Positions 19,159 to 27,887 of a stretch of 64,000 nt of DNA are shown piece by piece. Position numbers and translations under genes: made by a program. The notes below the pieces were generated by a model, which made no database searches, was not told the origin of the DNA, and saw only the letters and a list, made by a program, of their open reading frames with translations. How positions within the stretch are numbered: the stretch's first letter is position 1; each line of letters begins with the position of its first letter. Location: contig JAWPMV010000001.1 in the NCBI GenBank assembly GCA_033391075.1, positions 5,766,001 to 5,830,000 on the forward strand. Reading direction: 5' to 3'. This stretch comes from Bacteroidia bacterium (GTDB taxonomy: Bacteria > Bacteroidota > Bacteroidia > J057).

Positions 19159-20076
19159 ATGGCAAATACATTTCATCAAGGAGAACTCAAGGTACAGGAA
19201 ATGAGCGGTGAAGCTTTGATTGCTCAATCCCGTACAGCTATGATAGCGCCTCAAATTATGTCCGGGGTCATTCCATTCCTGGAGAAGCAGGCATTGCTAT
19301 TTCTCAGCTCTGCCAATCAGGCAGGGGAAGTCTGGATTTCAGCCCTTTTGGGAGATCCGGGTTTCATACAGGTGCCAAATAAAACCGAGCTTTCCGTATT
19401 GCTTCCTTATGTTTTTAGTAGCAAAGAGGATATCCTGTTTGAGAACCTTGGCGAGAAACCTGAATTAGGAGCTTTAGTTATGGATTTCAGCCATAGACGA
19501 CGCTTTCGCATCAATGGCTCAGCCAGCCTTGATGAAACAGGCATACATCTGGGAGTTCGCGAAGCTTATGGAAATTGTCCCAAATTTATCCAGCGGAGAC
19601 TCATTCATGCCATGAGTCCTTTCGAAGAAGTACAAGCAGAACAAAGCAGAGGAGTAGCCTTAAAAGAATCCCAGAAAGCCTGGATATCAGAAGCAGATAC
19701 GTTCTTTTTAGGAAGCAGAAGCAAAGAAGGGAAAATGGATGCGTCTCATCGAGGAGGTAAGCAGGGTTTTGTCCAGATTCTTGATAATAAGCTCCTCAGA
19801 GTACCTGATTACCCTGGCAACAGCATGTACAACAGTCTGGGCAACATCTTAGAATATCCACAAGTAGGATTACTCTTTCTTGATTTCGAGCAGGGAAAAA
19901 CTTTACAACTCAGTGGAAGAGCAGAACTTCAAATGGATCAAAATTCTCCCGATGATTTGGAAAGATCGGGAGGAAGTGGACGTTTCTGGACTTTTGAGGT
20001 AGAAAAATGGATAGAAACTAAAAACCATCATAAGGTGGATTGGGAATTGATAGATTATTCGCCTTACAATCCTTAA
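19159..20076 (+). CDS. Pyridoxamine 5'-phosphate oxidase-related flavin-binding protein
   Basis: A 305-residue cytoplasmic protein of the PNPOx-like split-barrel group (COG3576 type). The start resembles others in the group (FHxGE, then a segment on catalytic-site beta strands with FLSSANQAGEVWISALLGDPGFI). Two barrel-like halves are visible, about 30-140 and 165-295; the second includes GGKQGFVQILDNKLLRVPDYPGNSMYNSLGNI. Such proteins bind FMN/FAD or F420 and act as small-molecule oxidoreductases. It sits 49 bp after the TetR gene, behind its own operator, so it is the probable target of that regulator. Substrate unknown. Confidence 0.75.
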   Translation: MANTFHQGELKVQEMSGEALIAQSRTAMIAPQIMSGVIPFLEKQALLFLSSANQAGEVWISALLGDPGFIQVPNKTELSVLLPYVFSSKEDILFENLGEKPELGALVMDFSHRRRFRINGSASLDETGIHLGVREAYGNCPKFIQRRLIHAMSPFEEVQAEQSRGVALKESQKAWISEADTFFLGSRSKEGKMDASHRGGKQGFVQILDNKLLRVPDYPGNSMYNSLGNILEYPQVGLLFLDFEQGKTLQLSGRAELQMDQNSPDDLERSGGSGRFWTFEVEKWIETKNHHKVDWELIDYSPYNP

Positions 20077-20094
20077 CCATAAGCCTAAACAACT

Positions 20095-20198
20095 TGTCAT
20101 CGCGAGTACAAATGTTGGGCGAAGCAATCCCCTTGATTACTATGAATCATTTGCTTTCAAGGAGATTGCTTCGTCTGTAATACAGACTCGCAATGACA
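20095..20198. repeat. Intergenic palindromic repeat, family A copy 1
   Basis: A ~104-bp element with terminal inverted repeats TGTCATCGCGAGT (20095-20107) and ACTCGCAATGACA (20186-20198), one mismatch in 13. Internal arms also pair (CGAAGCAATCCCCTTGA with CAAGGAGATTGCTTCG), so the whole unit can fold into one long hairpin. It is a MITE- or REP-like interspersed repeat; a degraded relative lies at 45893-45994. Confidence 0.75.
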
Positions 20199-20314
20199 GC
20201 TTTGCTGGATGCGTCGAAGTCCTCACTCAATTTTCCAATTGCATTTTCGATCAAAATTCCCCACTTTCGTTCCCATTTTTAGCACAATCATTTAACACAA
20301 TTAATTGGAAACAC

Positions 20315-21316
20315 ATGAAAAAGATTCAAGTAATCCTCCTATTCCTGCTCTTCCTCAATTACCTTCCAGCCCAAAAATCCCATACCATAAGCAAACTGAT
20401 TGAGGGCATTCCTACTACCGACAGCCTCCACAAAGATATCAACCTCCTTTGGGGACATTTCGATATCGATAAAAGTCAGTTATTGCCTTTCAAAAAAGAC
20501 TTGAGTAAAAGCATGAATCAGGTACTGGCAAAAAAGTCCAGCCCTTTTAATGTCTTTCACTTCGCACTGGAATTGAGCAATGCAGATTTACTAAAGATCA
20601 ACAAAGCTGCAGACCAGCATATCATTGCGACTCAGCAGAGAATTCGGGAGGTACTCAAACAAGACGCAGATTATCAGCAATGGATTTGGGATGACTCAGT
20701 CTATAACGATCTTCGTTATCAAAGTGGCGTTTTGCTGGATCTGATGAGTCATTTGAAAAGCAAAGCAAGCACTGTTGAACTTCTTGCAAGCTATAGTCAT
20801 TTCCAGGATACCCGCCTCAAATTTTTCGCCCTGAAATCTTTATTGGAGAAAGGCATAAAGGTAAGTCCTGCAAGTTTTCTTTCGATAGCAGAAGCAGATG
20901 AAAGCCGGGAACTTTTATTTGAACTGCTGGAAACCCATGAGATGCTTGAGCAATTTCCCCAAAAATACAAGAATCAGGAAGCGCTTTCTCGTTCAGACAT
21001 GGTCAATTGGTTGGTCTATCCCACGGAACTGGGTCGCATTCCAGACGAGATTGAACTCATGGAAGTAATCAGCATCAATTATGAAGATGTGGGAGAAACG
21101 GAGTACTATCTATGGAAATTCAGAAGTGATACAGAAGCCTGGAAAGAAGAAGGATGGATGGTTGGTATGTCCGGGCCTTATGTAAAAAAAGAAAGCCCTA
21201 GCACAAAGTCTTATGGACATACGTTCAGTCAGTTCAGCAAACTGGAGGAAATGACTCCCCAGGAGCATTTTGAACACATCATGGAAATTCTGAATAAGGC
21301 CTATGAGGAGAAATAG
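20315..21316 (+). CDS. Hypothetical secreted protein
   Basis: A 333-residue protein with a signal peptide (MKKIQVILLFLLFLNYLPAQ). The mature part is mainly helical, with a HEAT-like stretch around residues 145-215 (HLKSKASTVELLASYSHFQDTRLKFFALKSLLEKG). The C-terminal third has the sequence WLVYPTELGRIPDEIELM and an acidic tail. I do not recognise a family. It stands alone between the family-A repeat and a strong terminator. Periplasmic or surface location is all that can be inferred. Confidence 0.7.
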   Translation: MKKIQVILLFLLFLNYLPAQKSHTISKLIEGIPTTDSLHKDINLLWGHFDIDKSQLLPFKKDLSKSMNQVLAKKSSPFNVFHFALELSNADLLKINKAADQHIIATQQRIREVLKQDADYQQWIWDDSVYNDLRYQSGVLLDLMSHLKSKASTVELLASYSHFQDTRLKFFALKSLLEKGIKVSPASFLSIAEADESRELLFELLETHEMLEQFPQKYKNQEALSRSDMVNWLVYPTELGRIPDEIELMEVISINYEDVGETEYYLWKFRSDTEAWKEEGWMVGMSGPYVKKESPSTKSYGHTFSQFSKLEEMTPQEHFEHIMEILNKAYEEK

Positions 21317-21334
21317 GAAATGAAATCATTTCGA

Positions 21335-21368
21335 TAAGGAGGGGCAGATACTAATCTGCCCCTCCTTA
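21335..21368 (+). terminator. Strong intrinsic terminator
   Basis: TAAGGAGGGGCAGAT (21335-21349) and ATCTGCCCCTCCTTA (21354-21368) form a perfect 15-bp stem with a 4-nt loop, followed by TTTC, 18 bp after the stop codon of the hypothetical gene. Confidence 0.9.
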
Positions 21369-21393
21369 TTTCAAAATATCCCTACCTTTAAGC

Positions 21394-22251
21394 ATGCAAG
21401 TCATCTCGATTCCGGAAACACTGCTGCCTTCTACTTCCAGAGGGCCTGGGTCAACTATCCTCTTTCATAGCTATGAAAGTGAAATAGAACACTCCAAGGT
21501 GAAGGTCGAAATGGGGAGTCATCTGATCAGCTTTATCCTTGAAGGACAAAAACAGGTATTTCAGCATGCTTCTTCTGCTGTAGTTGACCCCCACAGCTTT
21601 CTCATGCTTCGAGGCGGTAATTGCCTGATGACAGAACGCCTTTCTGAAAACAGGAGTTATAAGAGTTTCCTTTTTTTCTTTGATAAAGAAGTAATTACTG
21701 ATTTTATGGTCAAACATAAGATCAAAGCAAAAGTTCCTGTTGAGAATCCCGATTATCTGGTATTACAAAAAGATCCGTTCATCAAGCATTTCCTGGAATC
21801 CCTCCTCCTGCTTATCCATGAAATGGGTGTTATTCCACAAGCCCTCAAAAAGGCCAAGTTTGAAGAACTCATGCTCTACCTGATTGATCGACATGGCGAA
21901 GGAGTAGTCCAGTTTTATTTAGAGAAAAACACATCCTCTCAGGAAATAAATTTCAAAAAGGTCATAGAGCAAAACCTGGACAATAAACTCAGTCTCGAAG
22001 AATTGGCTTTTCTCTGCAACATGAGTATTTCAACTTTTAAGCGAAAATTTGCCGAGCATTACGAAAGTTCGCCTAGCAAATGGTTTCTCCAAAAACGCAT
22101 GGAGCAAGCGGAATACATGCTAAGGGTTCAAAAACTCAAACCGAGTGAGATTTATTTCGAACTAGGCTTTTCCAATCTCTCCAGCTTTAGCCAGGCCTTC
22201 AAAAATCGCTACGGTAGTTCTCCGGCCAAATACAGCTCTCAAGTGGATTGA
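21394..22251 (+). CDS. AraC-family transcriptional regulator
   Basis: A 285-residue regulator. The C-terminal 100 residues hold the double helix-turn-helix (about 187-283): LSLEELAFLCNMSISTFKRKFAEHY, then the second HTH with IYFELGFSNLSSFSQAFKNRYGSSPAKY, an almost ideal AraC signature. The N-terminal part (about 10-165) looks like a cupin-type sensing domain. The PEBP gene follows 89 bp downstream on the same strand and is the most likely target or partner. The inducing signal is unknown. Confidence 0.92.
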   Translation: MQVISIPETLLPSTSRGPGSTILFHSYESEIEHSKVKVEMGSHLISFILEGQKQVFQHASSAVVDPHSFLMLRGGNCLMTERLSENRSYKSFLFFFDKEVITDFMVKHKIKAKVPVENPDYLVLQKDPFIKHFLESLLLLIHEMGVIPQALKKAKFEELMLYLIDRHGEGVVQFYLEKNTSSQEINFKKVIEQNLDNKLSLEELAFLCNMSISTFKRKFAEHYESSPSKWFLQKRMEQAEYMLRVQKLKPSEIYFELGFSNLSSFSQAFKNRYGSSPAKYSSQVD

Positions 22252-22306
22252 GCTTTTATCGATACATTTTGATCTGATTTCGAAAGCGGGGAATTCTCCA
22301 CAGCTC

Positions 22307-22314
22307 TAATTTTG
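22307..22314 (+). promoter_or_regulatory. Candidate -7 element for the PEBP gene
   Basis: TAATTTTG matches the Bacteroidota -7 consensus TAnnTTTG, 26 bp before the start at 22341. The -33 region is poor, consistent with a promoter that needs an activator such as the neighbouring AraC protein (inference). Confidence 0.4.
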
Positions 22315-22340
22315 TAGAAGTTTATTAACCATAAATTTCT

Positions 22341-22886
22341 ATGAAAAGATTAGCCATTTTATTGATCAGCATTCCATTTTTCATTGGAAACACCTTCGGA
22401 CAAACATTCACCCTAAGCACAAAAGATGTAGGAGGACAAGCTAGCCTTAAGCAAGTGTTTAAAGGTTTTGGTTGCGAAGGAGAAAACATATCCCCTCAAC
22501 TCAGCTGGGAACATGCACCGGAAGGCACCAAAAGTTTTGCTATCACGATGTACGACAAAGATGCTCCTACCGGAAGTGGTTGGTGGCACTGGCTGGCTTT
22601 TGATATTCCTGCCTCTACTTCAGAAATCCCAACAGCTGCAGGTGATCCGGCCAGAAATCTGATGCCTGCAGGCACGATTCAGAGTCTGACCAATTATGGG
22701 GTTCCCGGCTTTGGAGGACCTTGCCCACCGGAAGGACATGGACCGCATCAATATGTAGTTACGGTATATGCACTAAATGTCGATAAACTTGGTCTGGATG
22801 CTAATACCAATCCAGCCATCGTAGGATACTACCTGAACAATGCCAGCATCCAAAAGGCATCCATTGTATTCTACTACCAAAGATAA
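22341..22886 (+). CDS. YbhB/YbcL family (PEBP, Raf-kinase-inhibitor-like) protein
   Basis: A 181-residue protein with a signal peptide (...FFIGNTFGQ). The PEBP fold signatures are intact: GENISPQLSWEHAPEGTKSFA (about 50-70), MYDKDAPTGSGWWHWLAFDIP (about 72-92), and GFGGPCPPEGHGPHQYVVTVYAL (about 128-150), which form the anion-binding pocket. Bacterial homologues are periplasmic or cytoplasmic with no settled role. The signal peptide indicates the periplasm here. It follows an AraC regulator and ends at a terminator. Confidence 0.9.
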   Translation: MKRLAILLISIPFFIGNTFGQTFTLSTKDVGGQASLKQVFKGFGCEGENISPQLSWEHAPEGTKSFAITMYDKDAPTGSGWWHWLAFDIPASTSEIPTAAGDPARNLMPAGTIQSLTNYGVPGFGGPCPPEGHGPHQYVVTVYALNVDKLGLDANTNPAIVGYYLNNASIQKASIVFYYQR

Positions 22887-22900
22887 TCCTATGTAGCTTT

Positions 22901-22932
22901 GAACCCGGGGGGGACAATTGCCCTCTGGGTTC
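22901..22932. terminator. Hairpin between convergent PEBP and hybrid-kinase genes
   Basis: GAACCC (22901-22906) pairs with GGGTTC (22927-22932), and the stem continues inward through G/C-rich bases around ACAATT. It abuts the stop codon of the minus-strand kinase gene. TATTT follows on the plus strand; the minus side lacks a T-run, so it mainly serves the PEBP gene. Confidence 0.6.
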
Positions 22933-25900
22933 TATTTGCTTTGCATCATCTCTACCCCTGTCCAATCCTCCGGAACGCCCTTTCCTCTATGTTCAGTAGC
23001 CTTCAATAGATACATAGATGCAGGCTTATCGTCGGGGTTAAAGCGGATAATTTCTGCAAATGACCTCAGGGCCGTATCAAAATCTTTTTCAAAGTAGGCA
23101 GTAAGTGCTTTTTCAAAAATATCCTGGGTACTCTCCTTTTTCTGTCGAATATCTTCAGGATCACCATCGAAACACTCAAACAGTCCGATTGCCTTGTTCT
23201 TGCCTTTGGGCATAACTTTGCCTAAAAACCGGATTTTATGCCCATGATCTTTGCCAAGCTGGGCACAGGTGTATTCGCTCAACAAAATATTGACTCCAAA
23301 ATGCTTGGTCAGGCCTTCGATCCGAGCAGCTGTATTCACAGTATCTGAAATTGTAGCGGGTTCCATGCGTTCTTTATCTCCAATTATCCCCATGATCAGT
23401 TTACCCGTATGTAATCCCATTCCTACCCTCACAGCTATCTTTCCTTTCTTTTCCCTTTCAATATTATAAGTACTTAAGGTTTTTTGCATTTCCACCGAAG
23501 CCCCCAAAGCATCTCTTCCATTTCCTAAAAAAATCGCCATAATACCATCGCCCAGATATTGATGAACAAAGCCATTATGTTGATTGATAATTGGTCCCAT
23601 CCGACTGGAATAGGCATTTACAAATCGGAAATTCTGATCAGGGCTCATACTTTCAGACAGACTGGTATAAGCACGTATATCTGAGAAAAATACGGTCACC
23701 TCTCTTTCTACATTATCTCCCAGGCTGAGTTCAAGAATACTCTCATATCCCAGGGTTTGCAAGAAGGAGCGGGGAACGAATTTACTTGTAGCTGAGTTGA
23801 TATTGTGGAGATTGAGCTGGGTAGTAGTTCGGGCTAAAAATTCACTTCTGGTAAAAGGTTTTGATATATAATCATTTCCTCCCAGGCTCAAGCCCTGTAC
23901 CAGATCATTGACCTGATTTTTTGCCGTAATAAAGATGACAGGCAACTCACTAACCAAATACTTCTCTCGGATCATCTGACAAACTTCATATCCAGACATT
24001 CGAGGCATCATGACATCCAGCAAAACCAGATCATAACTCTCCTCTGATTCGATGAGTTGGAGGGCTTCCGGTCCATTCATAGCAGAATCTAGCTGATAGT
24101 TTTTGTGGATCAAATGATTGCGCAATACCTGATGATTGATCGGCTCATCATCAACAATCAGAATACGAAAGACCGAATTCCCATGGGTCGACAATATCTC
24201 TTCCGGTTGTTTTACCAGAACTTCAGTTGTCGCACTTATACTGGATAATTCCTGAAAGCTGGGGACAAATTCGAGTGGGACGGCCTTTTGACTGCTGATC
24301 GGTAGGGTAAAGAAAAAAGTCGACCCTTTTCCCAGAGAAGAACGGACCCACATCTCTCCTGCATGAAGTTCCACCAATTTTTTACTAATACTAAGCCCCA
24401 AACCTGTCCCGGCAAATTTTCGCGAAATTGAACCATCCGCCTGCTCAAATTCGTCGAATATAAGTTCTCGTTTATCTTCAGGTATGCCAATTCCTGTATC
24501 TTCAACCCGAACCTCCAGCATCTCATTTTTCTCTACCGCGTGGATGGATACGGAGCCTTTTTCGGTGAACTTGATCGCATTTCCGATAAGGTTATGAAAA
24601 ATTTGCTGAATACGCCCTTCATCTCCTTCCACAGCTGGCAAATGCCGGGGAACACGATTTTCCAGCTCTACTTCCTTTCCTTTCAATAGGGGTTGATGGA
24701 TTTTAATCACAACATCCGTAATGCTATAAAGATCCAGTGCCTTCTTCTGTACCTCAAGTTGCTTATTCTTAATCCGTGAAAAATCCAGGAGATCCCCCAC
24801 CAGACTATTTAAGCGATGGGAGGAGGAAACCACCATTTGCAGGTTTTCTCTGATAAAATCCTCTTTGAAATTATTTAGGCCATCCAATAGAGATTCTGTG
24901 ATCCCAATAATTCCATTTAAAGGGGTCTTCAATTCATGGGAGGTATTAGCAAGGAACTGATCCTTGAGTTTATCCATGTGCCTTAATTGTTCATTTGCTT
25001 TCTCCTGAACTTCCAGTTGCATTTTTCGGTTCAGGTCCTGCCGATAGCCAAGCCCCAGAGAAAAGGTCAATACTTCTGCGATAAAGAAAGATTCAATCAC
25101 CCCCAGATAATCCCGGATATTAAACAGCAGATCAGCTGACAGGCCTACGATTCCGGCGAGCACCAGAAAAAGGGTTCCAAAAATCATGATCTGTGCCAGC
25201 CGTTCTTTCGTCCGGAAAAAACGAAGAGATACAACCAACAAAAAGAAGATAGAAGCTCCCACCGAAACATTGATGAGAAAATCTATATAAGGTTCATGAA
25301 AGGCAAAAAAGAGGATACTCAATTCAATCCCCATTACCAGCAAGATAATCTGTTGCCAGGCCAAACAAACTCGATCCCATTTAGGGATGAGGCTCTTTGT
25401 ATCTACAAAAATGCGAACGAATTGAAAATAGGTAACCACCAAGGCATTGATTGACAGAATCCAGACCAGTAGTTGTAATTGGGGAAATTGATGGAAGAAT
25501 AATTCGAAAAAAAGTCCACTGCGATAGAGGAAATAGATGGAGGAAGAAAAAAGGAATAATACGTAGATGAGATAGGATCTGTCTCGACTTCCTACAAATA
25601 CAAGGGCTGAGAAAAATATCATGATCCAGAGCATTCCCTGAAAAACTCCCTGACCAATTCTGAAAGCTACTTCTGAACGTTGAACACTGTCTTCACTTTG
25701 CAAATAAATGTCAAAAAAGGGGGAAAGCTTATTGATTTGTCTAACCTTGATATAAACTAGCAGCTTCTCACCGGGAGCAAATTCCAATTTGAAATGATTG
25801 GCAATAGTGCTTCTATGTGACTTCTGATTGTATGGCAGGAATCTCCCACTTTTAAGGGAAGCAACTATTTCGCCCTCTTTTTCGAGCAGGAGCTCAACAA

Positions 25901-26246
25901 AACTATTCCCGCTCAGCACTTCTTCTCCATCCGGGAGAAGAATAAGGCTTTGAGCAGCATGGAAATCATTTTGGAGGCTCAACTTTGCCCAATAAGAAAC
26001 TTCTTCATTGAGCTTGAATCCTAATTCTGATAGGTGAATCCAGGATGTTGAATCTTCCTGCAGGGAAGCGATTTCACTTTCCTCCGCAGCACTCTGGTTT
26101 ATATAGAGATATGAATTGAGGGAAATTGCTGAAGAGATTGAATCAAAAGAAAAAGTCTGGATCTCCTGTGCCGGGGAAATGGAAGAGCAAAACAGCATGC
26201 ATAAGCAAGCTATTGCTAGAATTCTTAGGGCTTTCAAAACATTCAT
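22932..26246 (-). CDS. Hybrid histidine kinase / receiver / class III cyclase with 7TMR-DISM sensor
   Basis: An 1104-residue multidomain signalling protein. In order: signal peptide (1-27), 7TMR-DISMED2-like periplasmic domain (about 35-185), 7TM region (about 198-400), coiled coil, HisKA with His437 in TSHELKTPLNG, HATPase_c with N556 (NAIKF) and G-boxes (DTGIGIP, GTGLGLS), receiver with phospho-acceptor D744 (VLLDVMMPRMSG), class III cyclase (about 820-1025; metal aspartates D856 and D900), and a TPR-like tail. It would couple phosphorelay to cyclic-nucleotide synthesis in one chain. The residue usually Lys in adenylate cyclases is Gln896, as in the paralogue at 2-1258. The gene is monocistronic and convergent with the PEBP gene. 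Domains are certain; the nucleotide made is not. Confidence 0.9.
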   Translation of the reverse strand: MNVLKALRILAIACLCMLFCSSISPAQEIQTFSFDSISSAISLNSYLYINQSAAEESEIASLQEDSTSWIHLSELGFKLNEEVSYWAKLSLQNDFHAAQSLILLPDGEEVLSGNSFVELLLEKEGEIVASLKSGRFLPYNQKSHRSTIANHFKLEFAPGEKLLVYIKVRQINKLSPFFDIYLQSEDSVQRSEVAFRIGQGVFQGMLWIMIFFSALVFVGSRDRSYLIYVLFLFSSSIYFLYRSGLFFELFFHQFPQLQLLVWILSINALVVTYFQFVRIFVDTKSLIPKWDRVCLAWQQIILLVMGIELSILFFAFHEPYIDFLINVSVGASIFFLLVVSLRFFRTKERLAQIMIFGTLFLVLAGIVGLSADLLFNIRDYLGVIESFFIAEVLTFSLGLGYRQDLNRKMQLEVQEKANEQLRHMDKLKDQFLANTSHELKTPLNGIIGITESLLDGLNNFKEDFIRENLQMVVSSSHRLNSLVGDLLDFSRIKNKQLEVQKKALDLYSITDVVIKIHQPLLKGKEVELENRVPRHLPAVEGDEGRIQQIFHNLIGNAIKFTEKGSVSIHAVEKNEMLEVRVEDTGIGIPEDKRELIFDEFEQADGSISRKFAGTGLGLSISKKLVELHAGEMWVRSSLGKGSTFFFTLPISSQKAVPLEFVPSFQELSSISATTEVLVKQPEEILSTHGNSVFRILIVDDEPINHQVLRNHLIHKNYQLDSAMNGPEALQLIESEESYDLVLLDVMMPRMSGYEVCQMIREKYLVSELPVIFITAKNQVNDLVQGLSLGGNDYISKPFTRSEFLARTTTQLNLHNINSATSKFVPRSFLQTLGYESILELSLGDNVEREVTVFFSDIRAYTSLSESMSPDQNFRFVNAYSSRMGPIINQHNGFVHQYLGDGIMAIFLGNGRDALGASVEMQKTLSTYNIEREKKGKIAVRVGMGLHTGKLIMGIIGDKERMEPATISDTVNTAARIEGLTKHFGVNILLSEYTCAQLGKDHGHKIRFLGKVMPKGKNKAIGLFECFDGDPEDIRQKKESTQDIFEKALTAYFEKDFDTALRSFAEIIRFNPDDKPASMYLLKATEHRGKGVPEDWTGVEMMQSK

Positions 26247-26444
26247 TACTTAGGGGAAGGAGCGTGTGTATACCATTGAAAGATCCCATCAATGCCGGGA
26301 GCTAACTTTTATAAGATAGGAAAAATCTACCAAAGAAGGTTGAATTTAGGGTAAAGTCGGACTCGTCCATATATAAAGTAGCGGACTTCAACTTCATGGC
26401 ATTGTAACCAACTCAGAATCATTCATTCTGTAATAAAAGCTTCC

Positions 26445-27818
26445 ATGAAAAAGACCGCCTCCCTTCAGGATTCGCCCCTCACCTTCCAAATCCAAAAACT
26501 CAAGCGCCCCGGAAACCTGGTCCCCGAACTTCCCTATGAAGAGGTTTTGCAGGGATTTAGTAAAAAAATAAAAGTCTCCGCACCCGGACCGGAACAACTC
26601 GCCAACTTTGGCAGGCATCCTTTTATGAGGAGCTTGTATGCAGCCTATGCTGAACACAGGCCGATCGTACTTTCTCCGGACATGATCTGGCTCTTGATTT
26701 TGCAGGGCTTTTCCCGACATGTCAACTATAATTCCGCAAAGATGTCGGTGCTTTTAGGCCTGGATAAAGAGAAAGTCGAATTGAAATTAGAATATCAATC
26801 AGAATTTCTAGAGGGAGGATATGAAGTATGGGAAAATGCCGTTCTGGATTTTGAAACAGCTTTGCGGGGGCATATGGGCAATGAATTTATGGATAAGCTC
26901 CTCCCGGATTTTTCCACTACGGGGCACAGAGAATACATTGCCGGAATGATCAGTGTGATGGATAGCCTTAAGCCTTTTTTCAGATACCTTATTGATGTCT
27001 GTGTTTGTGGAATACCAGCTATAAGTCTGGAAGGTCAGCAAGAAGATTGGATACATCTAAGGGAAAAAAGCCTGGCATTAAAAAAGTATGAACTCAATTG
27101 GTGGATCAATGAGTTAGAGCCTGTCCTCAATCAGTTTATCCATGCTTTTGATGCTGAGATTGATAAGGATTTCTGGAGAAATATTTTCAAAATCCATAAG
27201 CCACAAATGTGCGGCGATCCAGAGAAGATTGATGGATGGATCACTCAATTTTTTCCCTATGATCGTTTTGGAAGAAGAAGAGCAGGAGAAGTGATTCTCG
27301 ATATCAATGATTTACCGGAAGAAGTTCTGAAAGTGGATTTCAGCTTGCGCCTGATTTCCCCTGAGAGGACAGAGGAACTTCCCATGCAATTGATCTCAGG
27401 ATTTGTGGGGGCTGAGCAAAAAGAATCAGATTTCAGCCTAAGACCTTATATATCCTGGATGGTAGCAGAAGCGGAGGAGGAAAATAAGGTAAAAGGTTTA
27501 CCTCAGGATGGATTCTTTTACTCCTATGCAAATCTTCGGGAATTTCCGGAAGAAGTATTATCTCTCAAAAAAGCCTTCAATCTTGAGCTATACTTCATCG
27601 ATAAGATTGATATCCCAAAAGCCCTCTCGAAAAAGGAACTTCATTATTTACACATCAGAGGCAATATTTCACACAAAGAAACAAGATGGCTCTTACGAAA
27701 CTTCCCTTTTACCAGCCTGGAGATCAATGAGGAATATTATCATGAATTACCAAGAAGGGGATGGTTTTACCGGATCAAAAGGATCGCCTGGTATCAATTC
27801 AAGAGACTTTTGCCTTAA
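26445..27818 (+). CDS. DUF4419-domain protein
   Basis: A 457-residue protein without a signal peptide. Residues about 30-340 match the DUF4419 pattern, including HPFMRSLYAAYAEHRPIVLSPDMIWLLILQG near residues 53-83 and a conserved CGDPEKIDGWITQFFPYDR block (about 256-275). The fold and function of the domain are unknown; eukaryotic and bacterial homologues exist. The C-terminal 110 residues are rich in K/E/Y and unrecognised. A possible beta-propeller gene follows 69 bp downstream on the same strand. Divergently placed from the hybrid kinase gene (198 bp between starts). Confidence 0.8.
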   Translation: MKKTASLQDSPLTFQIQKLKRPGNLVPELPYEEVLQGFSKKIKVSAPGPEQLANFGRHPFMRSLYAAYAEHRPIVLSPDMIWLLILQGFSRHVNYNSAKMSVLLGLDKEKVELKLEYQSEFLEGGYEVWENAVLDFETALRGHMGNEFMDKLLPDFSTTGHREYIAGMISVMDSLKPFFRYLIDVCVCGIPAISLEGQQEDWIHLREKSLALKKYELNWWINELEPVLNQFIHAFDAEIDKDFWRNIFKIHKPQMCGDPEKIDGWITQFFPYDRFGRRRAGEVILDINDLPEEVLKVDFSLRLISPERTEELPMQLISGFVGAEQKESDFSLRPYISWMVAEAEEENKVKGLPQDGFFYSYANLREFPEEVLSLKKAFNLELYFIDKIDIPKALSKKELHYLHIRGNISHKETRWLLRNFPFTSLEINEEYYHELPRRGWFYRIKRIAWYQFKRLLP

Positions 27819-27887
27819 TCCGATTTCCACTGGGAATATGTTTTGCCAGCCTGCTTATATTGCGGCCCCTTTTTATTCGGCCTCTTT

